Of a DNA stretch of 64,000 nt, positions 44,764 to 54,218 are shown piece by piece. The stretch lies in contig CP170502.1 of the NCBI GenBank assembly GCA_047947185.1, forward strand, positions 1 through 64,000, read 5' to 3'. The translations under genes were made by a program, and so were the position numbers. The notes below the pieces were generated by a model. The model saw only the letters and a list, made by a program, of their open reading frames with translations. It was not told the DNA's origin and searched no databases. Source of the DNA: JANQJA01 sp047947185 (lineage in GTDB: Bacteria; Pseudomonadota; Gammaproteobacteria; Pseudomonadales; Azotimanducaceae). Position 1 is the stretch's first letter; the number at the start of each line of letters is the position of its first letter.

Positions 44764-45947
44764 GCTTATCCAGATCTGCGGCAATTGTCGGCGCTGCCGA
44801 ATCCGTCGAAATTGGTTATCCCGAGGAGCCGAGGACATCCCTGCAGCTTCATATGGAAGCAATCAGGAATGTCAGCGACATGACCGGTATCCCGATTTCT
44901 GATATTGACGGCGTTTTTTCCGCCGGCATGTCATCAGAAATTGCGGAACACCTGGGTATACACCCGAAATACATCGATACAACCTCGGTGGGTGGCTGCT
45001 CGTTTGAGATGCATGTACACCACGCCATGGCCGCCATTTACGCCGGCATTATTGATATTGCCCTGGTGACCCACGGGCAGAACGGCTGGTCGCAACGTCG
45101 GCTTGGGGGCGGGGGCTATCCCCGGGGCGCAAGCTCTCCGGCCATGGAAATGACCATGCCCTATGGTCTTTCGGGGGCACCGTCCAATTATTCGCATGCG
45201 ATGGTGGCGCATAACCATCGCTATGGCACTACCCCTGAAGACTTTGCGCACATTGCGGTGGTGACGCGGGAATGGGCAACCCTGAACCCCCGGGCCGTGA
45301 TGCATTCCACGGAAACCCACGAGGCAGGCGGGCCCATCACCGTTGACGATGTCCAGAATGCCCGCATGATTTCCTGGCCGCTGACGCTCCTGCACTGTTG
45401 CCTGGTCACCGACCACGGCGGCGCGGTTATCGTGGCACGCCCGGAAATCGCCCGTACACTCAAGACCCGGCCCGTGTGGATTGCAGGCGCGGGCGAAAGC
45501 ATGAGTCACCAGACCATGCTGGAGATGGGCGATTTTACCGCAACGAGTGCCTTTCAATCCGCTCGCACGGCCTACGAAATGGCGGGAATGGGGCCCGGTG
45601 ATATGGAACTGGCGTTGCTCTATGACTCGTTTACCGTCACCGCTGGTATTACCGCGGAAATGATTGGCCTTGCCCCCCGCGGGGAAGGCTACAAACTCTG
45701 GAAAGACGGGCACGCGGCCCCGGGCGGGCGATTGCCGATCAATACCAATGGTGGGGGACTGTCCTTCAACCACTCCGGCATGTACGGGATGCAGTTGCTG
45801 GTGGAAGCCTACCGACAGCTTTCCGGGACGGCTGAGGACGGCGTGAACGGCATCAAGGGCAAACAGACCCAGGCGCGCACCTGTATCGTCAATGGCACGG
45901 GTGGCTCATTGTCTACCACAGGGACCCTGATTCTCGAAGCCGATTAG
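44760..45947 (+). CDS. Thiolase-like protein (SCP2-thiolase family)
   Basis: 395 residues of thiolase fold. The N-terminal half contains DTTSVGGCSFEMHVHHAMAA, where the nucleophile Cys of thiolases would be, and NTNGGGLSFNHSGMYGMQLL in place of the GGHP-type motif. The C-terminal CxG motif is replaced by CIVNGTGGSLSTTGTL. This pattern belongs to non-classical SCP2-type thiolases that pair with DUF35 proteins; some of these, such as Ltp2, are retro-aldolases rather than thiolases. Reaction not determined here. Last gene of the operon before the island boundary. Confidence 0.9.
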   Translation: MSLSRSAAIVGAAESVEIGYPEEPRTSLQLHMEAIRNVSDMTGIPISDIDGVFSAGMSSEIAEHLGIHPKYIDTTSVGGCSFEMHVHHAMAAIYAGIIDIALVTHGQNGWSQRRLGGGGYPRGASSPAMEMTMPYGLSGAPSNYSHAMVAHNHRYGTTPEDFAHIAVVTREWATLNPRAVMHSTETHEAGGPITVDDVQNARMISWPLTLLHCCLVTDHGGAVIVARPEIARTLKTRPVWIAGAGESMSHQTMLEMGDFTATSAFQSARTAYEMAGMGPGDMELALLYDSFTVTAGITAEMIGLAPRGEGYKLWKDGHAAPGGRLPINTNGGGLSFNHSGMYGMQLLVEAYRQLSGTAEDGVNGIKGKQTQARTCIVNGTGGSLSTTGTLILEAD

Positions 45948-45982
45948 CGTTCCCTGGCGGGAGCGCCTTTCATGGCCGGCCC

Positions 45983-46471
45983 TCAGGCCTTCTTGTAGGG
46001 TGGTCGCATGGCTGACGCAAGCCTTGAGACCAGCCCGGACTGGCTGTAGACGGCTTTGGCGTGGCTGAAAGTCCGGAAGCCGTCATAACCGTGGTAGGAC
46101 CCCATACCGCTGGGCCCCACGCCGCCGAATGGCAGGTCCTCCATGGCAACATGCATCACCACGTCATTAACAGTGACGCCGCCCGAGGTTGTGTGGGTTA
46201 ACACTTTTTTCTCTTCGCTTGCATCACTGCCAAAGTAATAGAGCCCAAGCGGACGGTCATGTTCGTTGATGTAGTCGATGGTTTCTTCAACGCTGCTGTA
46301 ACGTTTGACGGGCAGGACCGGACCGAAGATCTCTTCCTGCATCACCTTCATATCGTCAGTCGGGTCGAGCACGAGGGTTGGCGGGATCCTGCGGTGTTCC
46401 TGCTGGCTGAAATCCTCGTTGGCGGGATTCAGTTCCACCAGGGTGGCGCCTTTCTCACGTGCATCCTCCAG
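45983..46471 (-). pseudogene. Aldehyde dehydrogenase 3' fragment (left boundary of the island)
   Basis: Encodes the last ~162 residues of the aldehyde dehydrogenase at 56351..57766 with its own stop codon (ends PPYKKA, the intact gene ends PPYKKT). The fragment lacks the NAD-binding region and catalytic Cys, so it cannot be active. At its 5' side the frame passes into an IS66 transposase remnant. It lies 35 bases after the thiolase-like gene. Confidence 0.95.
45989..46471. repeat. Left copy of a 483-bp direct repeat
   Basis: Matches 56357..56839 at a constant offset of 10368 with about seven mismatches found by eye (about 98% identity) and no gaps. It starts inside the aldehyde dehydrogenase terminal codons and stops abruptly at 46471. 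Confidence 0.95.
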
Positions 46472-46639
46472 AGCCTGATCTGTACCGGCGGGCTGCAGGG
46501 TGTTGACCCTTACACCTATCTGGAGAATGTCTTGTGGCGGGTCAACCTGCACCCGGCGAGCGATGTGGCCTCACTGGTGCCCAGACTACGGAAAGAGAAG
46601 TTCGCAGATGCACCAATGCCATCGACCCAAATCGTGTGA
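46472..46639 (+). pseudogene. IS66-family transposase, C-terminal remnant
   Basis: About 55 codons read LQGVDPYTYLENVLWRVNLH, then PASDVASLVPRLRKEKFAD, which is the conserved end of IS66 TnpC proteins. The rest of the transposase is missing; the frame joins the aldehyde dehydrogenase repeat at 46471/46472 without a start codon. No terminal inverted repeat was recognised. Confidence 0.8.
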
Positions 46640-46705
46640 GTCAATAGCGGTCTGGAATAAATGGTTACCCGCGGACGTCAATAACGGCTTGGAATTAACG
46701 CTAAC

Positions 46706-46823
46706 GGTCAACGAGGCAACACTCGTCTTCGAGGCAGCCGTTTCGCCGACTGCTACCGTCTTCAGTCAACCATTTGGCCAGTAACCGTAGTCTGTCCCGG
46801 TCGGGTTTGTCGTAGTGGCGGCT
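46706..46823 (-). pseudogene. Inverted fragment of a YD-repeat (RHS) gene
   Basis: The reverse complement aligns with about 50816-50934 of the large YD-repeat gene: shared blocks include TTACTGGCCAAATGGTTG, GTCGGCGAAA and TGTTGCCTCGTTGACC in the same order and spacing. Roughly three quarters of the bases agree by eye, so it is an old remnant of a related gene and not a copy of this one. No open frame of useful length. Confidence 0.75.
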
Positions 46824-47012
46824 GACCGGCATCCCCGCCTGAACGTTCTCTCGCTCTTAATGTGAAAACCAAGAAAATGAAGCGAATATTATTTTTTTGA
46901 TGCGCTGAGAGGAATCGTTGCCAGCGGTCACTCAACCAACTGGACTGTCACAAAGATTAAAAGAAATCAACTTGTTGCTGGATTATTGGGGCTCACATTC
47001 TGGAGGATATTC

Positions 47013-47381
47013 ATGAAAATTTTGTTGACTTTGTTCGTTTTCTGGTCAGTCAACGCACTGGCAGAAAGCAGGATCGTTGCGCCCAAAAGGGTCGATGGTG
47101 GTTATTGCATCGAGGCAATCAGAGTTGGAAGTGATGGCCCTGCAGCCGGCCTGATCACCCTCTCCAGCCCCGTCGCGACGGGTGCCTGCGCAAATCAGCA
47201 GCGGCTCTACGTCAACAGGGATCAACTCGATCTCATTAACGCCGGGAACAATTTGTCGCGTCAGTTTCGCATTCGCTGCGTTGTCAGGGAATTTGATCGT
47301 GAGCGGGCAATTCATGAGGTTGTGGCACTGGAAGTTCGGGTCGCGACCCTGGGTCAATGCAACGGCGGATTACAGGAGTGA
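47013..47381 (+). CDS. Small secreted protein, unknown
   Basis: 122 residues with a clear signal peptide (MKILLTLFVFWSVNALA). The mature part has cysteines at YCIEAI, GACANQQ, IRCVVRE and GQCNGG, suggesting two disulfides in the periplasm or outside the cell. ATG 47013 has AGGAG at the right distance. It lies upstream of a second small secreted protein and the YD-repeat protein, with only short gaps, so a single operon is likely. I do not recognise the family. Confidence 0.8.
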   Translation: MKILLTLFVFWSVNALAESRIVAPKRVDGGYCIEAIRVGSDGPAAGLITLSSPVATGACANQQRLYVNRDQLDLINAGNNLSRQFRIRCVVREFDRERAIHEVVALEVRVATLGQCNGGLQE

Positions 47382-47386
47382 GCAAG

Positions 47387-47725
47387 ATGAAAAACCATTC
47401 GAAGTCAGTGCTTGCGGCAGGCATTCTTCTGGGCACTTTAAGCCTGTCTGCGCAAGCAGCATTTGATGCGATTGTAGGCAAGGTAACGCGAGTGGAAGCA
47501 ACCTATATGCCAAATTCCATCTACTTTCAGATGAACGCGGGCACCTCAAACTGTGCAGCGGGTAGCTGGTTTCGCTGGGCAAAAAGTACCGCCAACAATG
47601 AGGCTGCCTACGCCCTCCTTTTGACCGCAGCCGTAAGTGGCAAGGAGATCAGTTTTCTGGTTGACCAGATCGAGCCCAATGGCGATGGCTTGTGCGATGG
47701 CAGTTTCCTTTACTTCAATCAATAA
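47387..47725 (+). CDS. Small secreted protein, unknown
   Basis: 112 residues, signal peptide MKNHSKSVLAAGILLGTLSL then SAQA. Mature part: AFDAIVGKVTRVEATYMPNS, then NCAAGSWFRWAKSTANNEAA, with two cysteines (SNCAAG, GLCDG). The pattern of short strands suggests a small beta-sandwich. ATG 47387, ribosome site CAGGAG, five bases after the preceding gene. Together with it, possibly an accessory factor for the YD-repeat protein. No named family recognised. Confidence 0.8.
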   Translation: MKNHSKSVLAAGILLGTLSLSAQAAFDAIVGKVTRVEATYMPNSIYFQMNAGTSNCAAGSWFRWAKSTANNEAAYALLLTAAVSGKEISFLVDQIEPNGDGLCDGSFLYFNQ

Positions 47726-47788
47726 AGGCGGAGTACTCGGCGTCTTTACAAGTGCTGACCTGGAAGCCTGGCAAGGGGAACCAAACGT

Positions 47789-50700
47789 ATGAACAGTCCT
47801 TTGAAGGCCCTTCGATTCACTTTGGCAACGATCTGTGCACTTGTAGTCGTCTGGTCCGGTCACCTCTATGCAAGTACTTTTGATTCAGCATCCCATGAGA
47901 TCGTGGTTGGTGACTACAATAGTGACGGTCACGCTGACCTCTATTTGAGGCCCCGCGTCCAGACCGTCGTTATCCGTGGACCACTGGCCTTCCCGATTAC
48001 TGCGACCGACCTGTATCCGCCGATCGTGCTGTTATCCAATTCGGGAGTGCCGGGAAGTTTTACGATCCTGAATTCCCCAAGTCAAAGCACTCTGGATAGC
48101 GTTTCCTGGTCTACAGCCGACTATGACTCGGTGATCCAGGACATCGATGGTGATGGCCTGGCTGACATGCTGGTTCAGTCAACCACGACGAATGACGACT
48201 ACGTACTGGTTTTGGGACAATCAGATTCAAGTGGGGTGATTTGGAACGACAGTTATACACCGCCGGGTACTTCTTCAGGAACGCAGAATAACGGTATCAC
48301 GGCTCTCCCGACCATCGTCTCTGCGGATCTGTATGGGGTCATGAACTACCAGGCAGGCGTTGGTGCGAATGGCGCTGCATCTGTCGTCATGCCTATTGAG
48401 GTTCTACCGGGTATCACGCCAGAGACTACGCCGAATCTGGCAATTTCTTACGCTGGCCAACTCGGTCCAATCTGGGTCGATACCGCGGAATCTACGATTG
48501 GAGAGGGTTGGCGCTTGTCCGGGCTGTCGACGCTGCGGCGCTGCGTCACCGGCAGCACAACGTTATCAACACTACAATTTACCAGTGCTGACTTTCTCTG
48601 TTTGGATGGGCAGCGCCTCAAGCTGGTTTCCGGCAGCTACTGGGCCAACAACTCTGAATATCGCACGGAGCGTGAGTCTTTCCTGAAGATTGTTGCCAAG
48701 GGCACCGGTGCCAGCCAGTGGTTCGAAGTTCACGCCCCGGATGGCAGCGTTTTGCGGTACGGCAAGGAAGCCACGAGTCGTGTGCGGATCGGTGGGTCGA
48801 CGACCGCGCTATATGAGTGGGGATTGTCGGAAGTTGAGGACAGTTTTGGCAACAAGCTCTATGTCAATTACTACAAGAATGATTCGCGCGGTGAACTTTA
48901 CCCTCGCCGGATCGATTACGGTAGCTACAGCGTGACATTTGAGTATGCAACGCGTGCGACACCTTATCCGAAAGCGTCCTTTGGTTCGTCGTTGTTTGCT
49001 GAACGATCGGTCTATTTGCACACGATCAAGACCGCGTCGTCGGTGGCGTCTCGGGAGTATCGGCTCAAATACGCTGTTGTGGGTAGCGGTCCCAATACCC
49101 GGAATCGTCTGGTTGAATTGCAGGCGTGTGGCTATAGCGGCAGTGTTCCAAAATGCCTGGGTAAGATGACGTTCAGCTATACAGCAGATATAACACCAGT
49201 GCTTTGGCGCCTGCTTCGGGTTACGGACAATCTGGGCGCGTTTACGGAATATACTACTTCAACCGATCTTCCGCTTGTCAGCGGGGTTACGCTTCCTGCA
49301 CAAGTCACTGATGCAGCCAGTTGTACCGACGCGCATGCATATAATTGGTCCACTGACGGGCATTGGGGATGGTTCGTCTCAGAGATGAAAAAATCCAACG
49401 GCATGAATAACAGTACCAGCCACTGGTACTACAAGAAGCTCAGCAGTGGTGCGGTGAGTGACGCTCAGCGCGGTTTTCTGGGTTTCGAAGGCCGTCAGAT
49501 ACAGGAACCCGGTGGGCGTTATTCTCGCGTTTGGCAGCATGTCTGTTTCCCCTATACAGGGTTGCCGGCGGGCGAGTATGTCTATGACAATGATCCTGCG
49601 GCTTCCGGCAACTTGCTCACGCGCACTGACCGAAGAGTAGCCAAGCTCGACTTTCATAGCAGCAAGACCGCCTTACCCTTTGAGCAGCAACGAATTACGC
49701 TGAACTATGACGTTGCGAGTACGGGTACGGGCACAACCCAGTTTGGTGCGGAACGAGTCACTACGGATCTGTCAATGAATGCCAACCTGCTGACAGAGCG
49801 GACACAAACCCGCGAAGTCGCTAACACGGGCAGTGTCTCTGGCGTGACATTTAGCCTCAGTGCGATCCAGCTAAAGGAGGAAACCACCACGACATTTGCC
49901 AACAATACAGCCAACTGGACGCTCAATTTTGCGGGCTCGGCAAGCACAACCTATGAAGCGAACGGCGTCAGCGGTCAGACTCAAACAGTAATCGCCAGCC
50001 ACCTGGCAGGGAGCACCAGCCGTCCCACGCTCGTAAAATCGCATCCAGGCGCAGATGTCGAGTTACGGCAATGGCGATTCTATGATGCAGGTGGCAACCT
50101 GGCGGTGACACTTGCTGAAGGTGACGGTGTGGTACCGCGGCTGGATTCAATCAACAACAGGCTCGATAACCGCTTCCCGACCTCTGTGACCAACGCAGAG
50201 GGCCATACAACCCTTTACGGCTATGACCTGCGCCATGGCAAGCCCAATGAGATTACCGATCCCAACAGTCAGGTGACAACAATCACTTATGATCCGTTAG
50301 GGCGAATCACCGAGATCGATTATCCGGACGCCAGGCTGACGACATACAGCTATAGCAACGCGTCATCCGGCACGATCCACGCCCAGGACACTGCCTATAA
50401 AGTTGTCATTGATAATAACTGGGCACCTGACGTCGAAGTCTATTTTGATACATTGGGTCGACAGATCCGGCAGAAGACCAAGGCACTGCATAGCAACAGC
50501 AGTATTGAATGGATTTTCGTTGATACCGTCTACGATGGTGTGGGTTGGCTCGACAAGCGATCTTTGCCCTACAATGTTCTGGGCGACGCCCATTTTTATG
50601 ACTATGCCTATGACAAGAAAAACAGGGTACAGCAACTGGAAGCGCCTGGCGGGGCCGTACACAACTACAACTATGTCATCGAAAGCGGCAAACTGCAGCA

Positions 50701-53122
50701 GCAACATCTGCTCACAACCAGTTTACCGGCGGAGTATCTTTACACCACACGTGATTATGATGCGCGTGGCTGGCTGGTTACCGTGATAGATGGCATGACG
50801 AAATCCTCGCCGACAGGTGCGGCCATTACGACAAACCAGGCTCGGACAACGTACAGTTACTGGCCAAATGGTTGGCTGAAGACAGTAAAGGTCGGCGAAA
50901 TTTCTACCCCGATGACCACTGTTGCCTCGTTGACCTACGACGTAGCAGGTAACCGCACAGCAATTACAGAGGCCAATACGGGCACCACCCACTTTGTTTT
51001 TAATGCCTTTGGTGAACTCGTTGAACAAACCGATGCACTGGATAGAACCATTTATTCAGCGTACGACCGGCTTGGCCGACAAGTGTCCCGTAATGACAAC
51101 GGACGCCTGAACCTCTGGCTCTACGATCCTGCCAATGCCAAAGGGCAACTGGCCAGTCGCAAGATTTTTTCTCCATCGACGGTCACGCCGGACTTCGTCG
51201 AGACTTACACCTATGATTCGCTGTCCCGGCTCACAGATATTCAAACGAACATCGAATACGCATATGGTAACGCCGAGTTTGAACTTGAGCGCACTTACGA
51301 CAGTTATAGCCGGGTATATGACACAACCTATCCTTCTGGATTGACGGTGCGGCAGGGCTATAGCGCCACCGGCCATGCCAACCAGGTTAGCAGTACCGTG
51401 AGCCCATTTACTACGTGGCACAAGATTGTCGACATGTCACCGTTCGGACGGCCCGCCAAAGTAGAATTAGGGAATGGTCGCAATTGGAATTTCAGCTTTG
51501 ATGCTTATAGCGGCGAGGTCACCGGAATCACGCAAAGTTCACTGCCAAACAAGGCAAACCTGCCGGACCTGGCATTTACCTGGCGGGATCACGGGCAACT
51601 ACGGACGCGCTCGCGCGGCGCGACTATTGAAACGTTCAGCTACGATGGTCAGAATCGGCTGATTGGTGCAGATGTGACGGGCCGTGAACTCGACTACAGT
51701 TATGATGCCATGGGGAACCTGCTCAGTTTGACCAGCAGCATTTCTGTTGAAGCGAGCGCCACGGCGATGAATTATGGTTCATCATTCGGTGACGGGAACG
51801 CCGGCCCTCATGGGCTCGCGACCGGTACCTATGATGACGCCGACTACACCTTCAAATACGATGCTGTTGGCAACGTGTATCAGATCAGTTCGACGTCCCA
51901 AACTGCGACCCAAACTACAACGATGACTTATGATGCACAGAATCGTGCCCTGTCCATCAAACGGCCAGGGGTCACCGATCTGGCGTTCGCCTACGACCCC
52001 GACGGGCTGCGATATTACAAGCATCGGTCACTGGGTGACGAACATACTTTCTATCTCTATGGCGGCGCTTACCAGGAAATACGTATAGGGTCTGCCAGCA
52101 CTGGCTATCGGAAGACTCAGATCAATGATGCGGTCCAACATACCAAAGACCCGAGTGACGGAGAAACATACCTGTATTTTCGGCGGGATCATCTGGGTTC
52201 AATTGACGGCGTTATGGATAAGTACGGTGTTATTGTCGATGAGCTTGGGTATGAACCCTACGGCAGCCGGCGTAAAGAGGACTGGTTAGCGGAAATTGGC
52301 AGTGCTGACCTGAACGAGATTCTGAACAATGAACGCTACCGGACCAAGCGTGGTTTTACGGATCATGAACACCTGGACCGCGTTGATGTCATACACATGA
52401 ATGGCCGGATATACGATCCACGGTTTGGTCGGTTCCTGAACGCGGACCCGATTGTGCAGTACCCTGACAGCAGTCAAAGTTATAATCGGTACAGCTATGG
52501 CAGGGGTAGTCCGCTGAGTTATACCGACCCGAGTGGATTTGCGGAGAAAAAGGTCACTGAAGTCATGACCGTGTACGGCGTTCGTGAAGGGCATAGCTAT
52601 ATTGATCAGTCTCTAGTCGATAACTTCTCGAACACTTTTTCAGCCGAATATAGTTTTGAGTATGGTATTGGAACCGACAACGTAACGGGTTTGCCAGAAG
52701 TTACCGTGATTGCGACGAAGGGAAATGCTGGTAACCTCCTGGCAAATCCAGCCAAGTACTATGCGGGGCTAGCTGGTATTGGTTTCGGAGGTGGCGCGGC
52801 AATCGTTTGTGCCGCCACTGCTGGTGCCGGGTGTCTTGGTGGTTTAGCTGTTGTGGCGGTCTTTGGAGTCAATACGGCCATCGACGGTGCCACGGGACGA
52901 AACTATCTCGAGATTGGTCTAGCGAGAGCAGTGAGTGAAGAATATGCGGGGAAAGCTGTTTTAAGCGCGGAGGTTTTGCTTACTGGTCCAGCAGGGGTAG
53001 TTAAAGCGCTTGGGATTCGTGGTTTACTTCTAGGCCGTCCAAGGTCTGTTTATGAGCTACTAGAGGATTCACTGGTTCGAAGTAGCTTGATTTCAACAAC
53101 TGTTGCTGCAGGTGAAGAGTAG
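47789..53122 (+). CDS. Sec-exported SpvB/RHS-type YD-repeat polymorphic toxin
   Basis: 1777 residues. Order: signal peptide (residues ~1-29, TFDSAS follows), VCBS/FG-GAP-like repeats (GDYNSDGHADLYL and DIDGDGLADML), an SpvB/TcB-like segment (IEVLPGITPETTPNLAISYA), many YD repeats from about residue 780 (TYDPLGRITEIDYPDARL is one), the RHS core (GRFLNADPIVQYP, then YSYGRGSPLSYTDPSGF, residues ~1545-1585) and a ~195-residue variable tip. The tip has a Gly/Ala hydrophobic stretch (AGIGFGGGAAIVCAATAGAG) and no toxin motif I can name. YD shells encapsulate a cleavable C-terminal toxin. No PAAR domain, and a Sec signal, so type VI delivery is unlikely. Displaced tips follow downstream. Confidence 0.92.
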   Translation: MNSPLKALRFTLATICALVVVWSGHLYASTFDSASHEIVVGDYNSDGHADLYLRPRVQTVVIRGPLAFPITATDLYPPIVLLSNSGVPGSFTILNSPSQSTLDSVSWSTADYDSVIQDIDGDGLADMLVQSTTTNDDYVLVLGQSDSSGVIWNDSYTPPGTSSGTQNNGITALPTIVSADLYGVMNYQAGVGANGAASVVMPIEVLPGITPETTPNLAISYAGQLGPIWVDTAESTIGEGWRLSGLSTLRRCVTGSTTLSTLQFTSADFLCLDGQRLKLVSGSYWANNSEYRTERESFLKIVAKGTGASQWFEVHAPDGSVLRYGKEATSRVRIGGSTTALYEWGLSEVEDSFGNKLYVNYYKNDSRGELYPRRIDYGSYSVTFEYATRATPYPKASFGSSLFAERSVYLHTIKTASSVASREYRLKYAVVGSGPNTRNRLVELQACGYSGSVPKCLGKMTFSYTADITPVLWRLLRVTDNLGAFTEYTTSTDLPLVSGVTLPAQVTDAASCTDAHAYNWSTDGHWGWFVSEMKKSNGMNNSTSHWYYKKLSSGAVSDAQRGFLGFEGRQIQEPGGRYSRVWQHVCFPYTGLPAGEYVYDNDPAASGNLLTRTDRRVAKLDFHSSKTALPFEQQRITLNYDVASTGTGTTQFGAERVTTDLSMNANLLTERTQTREVANTGSVSGVTFSLSAIQLKEETTTTFANNTANWTLNFAGSASTTYEANGVSGQTQTVIASHLAGSTSRPTLVKSHPGADVELRQWRFYDAGGNLAVTLAEGDGVVPRLDSINNRLDNRFPTSVTNAEGHTTLYGYDLRHGKPNEITDPNSQVTTITYDPLGRITEIDYPDARLTTYSYSNASSGTIHAQDTAYKVVIDNNWAPDVEVYFDTLGRQIRQKTKALHSNSSIEWIFVDTVYDGVGWLDKRSLPYNVLGDAHFYDYAYDKKNRVQQLEAPGGAVHNYNYVIESGKLQQQHLLTTSLPAEYLYTTRDYDARGWLVTVIDGMTKSSPTGAAITTNQARTTYSYWPNGWLKTVKVGEISTPMTTVASLTYDVAGNRTAITEANTGTTHFVFNAFGELVEQTDALDRTIYSAYDRLGRQVSRNDNGRLNLWLYDPANAKGQLASRKIFSPSTVTPDFVETYTYDSLSRLTDIQTNIEYAYGNAEFELERTYDSYSRVYDTTYPSGLTVRQGYSATGHANQVSSTVSPFTTWHKIVDMSPFGRPAKVELGNGRNWNFSFDAYSGEVTGITQSSLPNKANLPDLAFTWRDHGQLRTRSRGATIETFSYDGQNRLIGADVTGRELDYSYDAMGNLLSLTSSISVEASATAMNYGSSFGDGNAGPHGLATGTYDDADYTFKYDAVGNVYQISSTSQTATQTTTMTYDAQNRALSIKRPGVTDLAFAYDPDGLRYYKHRSLGDEHTFYLYGGAYQEIRIGSASTGYRKTQINDAVQHTKDPSDGETYLYFRRDHLGSIDGVMDKYGVIVDELGYEPYGSRRKEDWLAEIGSADLNEILNNERYRTKRGFTDHEHLDRVDVIHMNGRIYDPRFGRFLNADPIVQYPDSSQSYNRYSYGRGSPLSYTDPSGFAEKKVTEVMTVYGVREGHSYIDQSLVDNFSNTFSAEYSFEYGIGTDNVTGLPEVTVIATKGNAGNLLANPAKYYAGLAGIGFGGGAAIVCAATAGAGCLGGLAVVAVFGVNTAIDGATGRNYLEIGLARAVSEEYAGKAVLSAEVLLTGPAGVVKALGIRGLLLGRPRSVYELLEDSLVRSSLISTTVAAGEE

Positions 53123-53124
53123 CC

Positions 53125-53601
53125 ATGGTTATCCGGTCCACTCTGATCTGGTTAGTCATAGCTGTGTCTATCTCGGTTTCTCTGCTATCAACGGGTTCAG
53201 GTGTGGCAAGAATATTCGATGACTCACCTCAACGTGTCTCACAGGGAATGTTGTCCGAGGTAGAGTGTTTAGGAAGTGGTTCCGTTGTTAGGATTCACCT
53301 TCGTGAGAATGAGGAGGTAGAAGTGTTCAGTTCTGTTGGACTCGATTGCCAACTATTCAAACGGGTAGAAGACCTCTTGGGTAAGGTCGTTATTGTTTAC
53401 ACCTACGACGACACAATAGTACAAATTGAGAGTAAGGAGGGGCACAGCCTTCTTGATTTGGGTGAAAATCATTACGTTATCTCCAGCTTTATTGGTGGTA
53501 TTCTCTGGCTGGTTCTTGGGCTTGGTCTTTATCTTTTCTTCGCGTACAAATTGAGCTGGATAACTAAATTGGACGAATTTCTTAGGTATCTTAAGCGATG
53601 A
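53125..53601 (+). CDS. Membrane protein, presumed immunity to the YD-repeat tip
   Basis: 158 residues starting two bases after the YD-repeat stop. N-terminal membrane helix (TLIWLVIAVSISVSLLSTG) and a second near the C-terminus (GGILWLVLGLGLYLFFAYKL), with an extracytoplasmic domain of short strands between. Position directly behind a polymorphic toxin and small size suggest an immunity protein protecting from the cognate tip at the membrane. That is inference from gene order; no immunity family is recognised. Confidence 0.65.
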   Translation: MVIRSTLIWLVIAVSISVSLLSTGSGVARIFDDSPQRVSQGMLSEVECLGSGSVVRIHLRENEEVEVFSSVGLDCQLFKRVEDLLGKVVIVYTYDDTIVQIESKEGHSLLDLGENHYVISSFIGGILWLVLGLGLYLFFAYKLSWITKLDEFLRYLKR

Positions 53602-54037
53602 TGCACAAGAGGTGCAGGATCCGTTTGGCCAAAGGCCAGCGGTAGCTGTTCTTGCTGACAATGAATTGATCGACGGATTCCATCACCTGGATGCTTCGGT
53701 CACTGGAGACCTTGGAGCCGAATTTTTCTTCTTAGTGTTCGGGGCATCGAAAGGATCAGGTACGACGATAACTGGGGAAGGTGTGTGTGCATCTACGACA
53801 ACATGTGGTAAGTACGGCATTGGCCTGTTTATCGGTGCAGGTTTTGAAGGCTCAGCTTCTCTTAGTAACGCAAACGCGCCACCAGGTAAGTCGATATTCT
53901 TTAGGTTCGGATACGGTTTAGGCGCTAAAGGCGGTTCCATCAGCATTGATGATCTTTCGACAGGCAAAGTTTTTTTCGGTCCTGGAGCAGGTGCGGCCAT
54001 CGGAGTTCAGAAATGTGAGATTGTATGCGATGAGTAG
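53600..54037 (+). pseudogene. Displaced RHS C-terminal tip 1 (no start codon)
   Basis: The frame is open from 53564 but has no credible start; GTG 53612 has no ribosome site. The module begins at the junction motif GCACAAGAG (53603). About 145 residues, rich in Gly and short strands (GIGLFIGAGFEGSASLSN, FFRFGYGLGAKGGSISIDD) with two Cys pairs. This is typical of an orphan toxin tip left behind after tip exchange in RHS or CDI systems. It overlaps the next small membrane gene by eight bases. Confidence 0.6.
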
Positions 54038-54218
54038 TGCTCAACTACTGCTTCTAGGATTGATAGCATGGGCAATCATGGGTTTAGGGGCTTATGTCGA
54101 AGATGCGGGATACGACGATGTGGGTTATGTGGTAGCAATATTTGGCGCATTGCTTTTTTTTGCTGTTTTGTTCGCTGGAGTTTTTGGGTTCAGAAAACGC
54201 AATGAGACAAAAGATTGA
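54030..54218 (+). CDS. Small membrane protein, presumed immunity 1
   Basis: 62 residues with two membrane helices (LLLLGLIAWAIMGLGAYV and VVAIFGALLFFAVLFAGVFG). ATG 54030 overlaps the end of displaced tip 1. Presumed partner of that tip from position and overlap; family unknown. Ribosome site weak, consistent with translational coupling to an upstream frame. Confidence 0.55.
   Translation: MSSAQLLLLGLIAWAIMGLGAYVEDAGYDDVGYVVAIFGALLFFAVLFAGVFGFRKRNETKD

Noticed and set aside
45983..46552. The 189-codon frame at the left repeat as a working aldehyde dehydrogenase
   Set aside because: It contains only the last third of the enzyme, without the catalytic Cys, and its first residues come from the reverse of the IS66 remnant.
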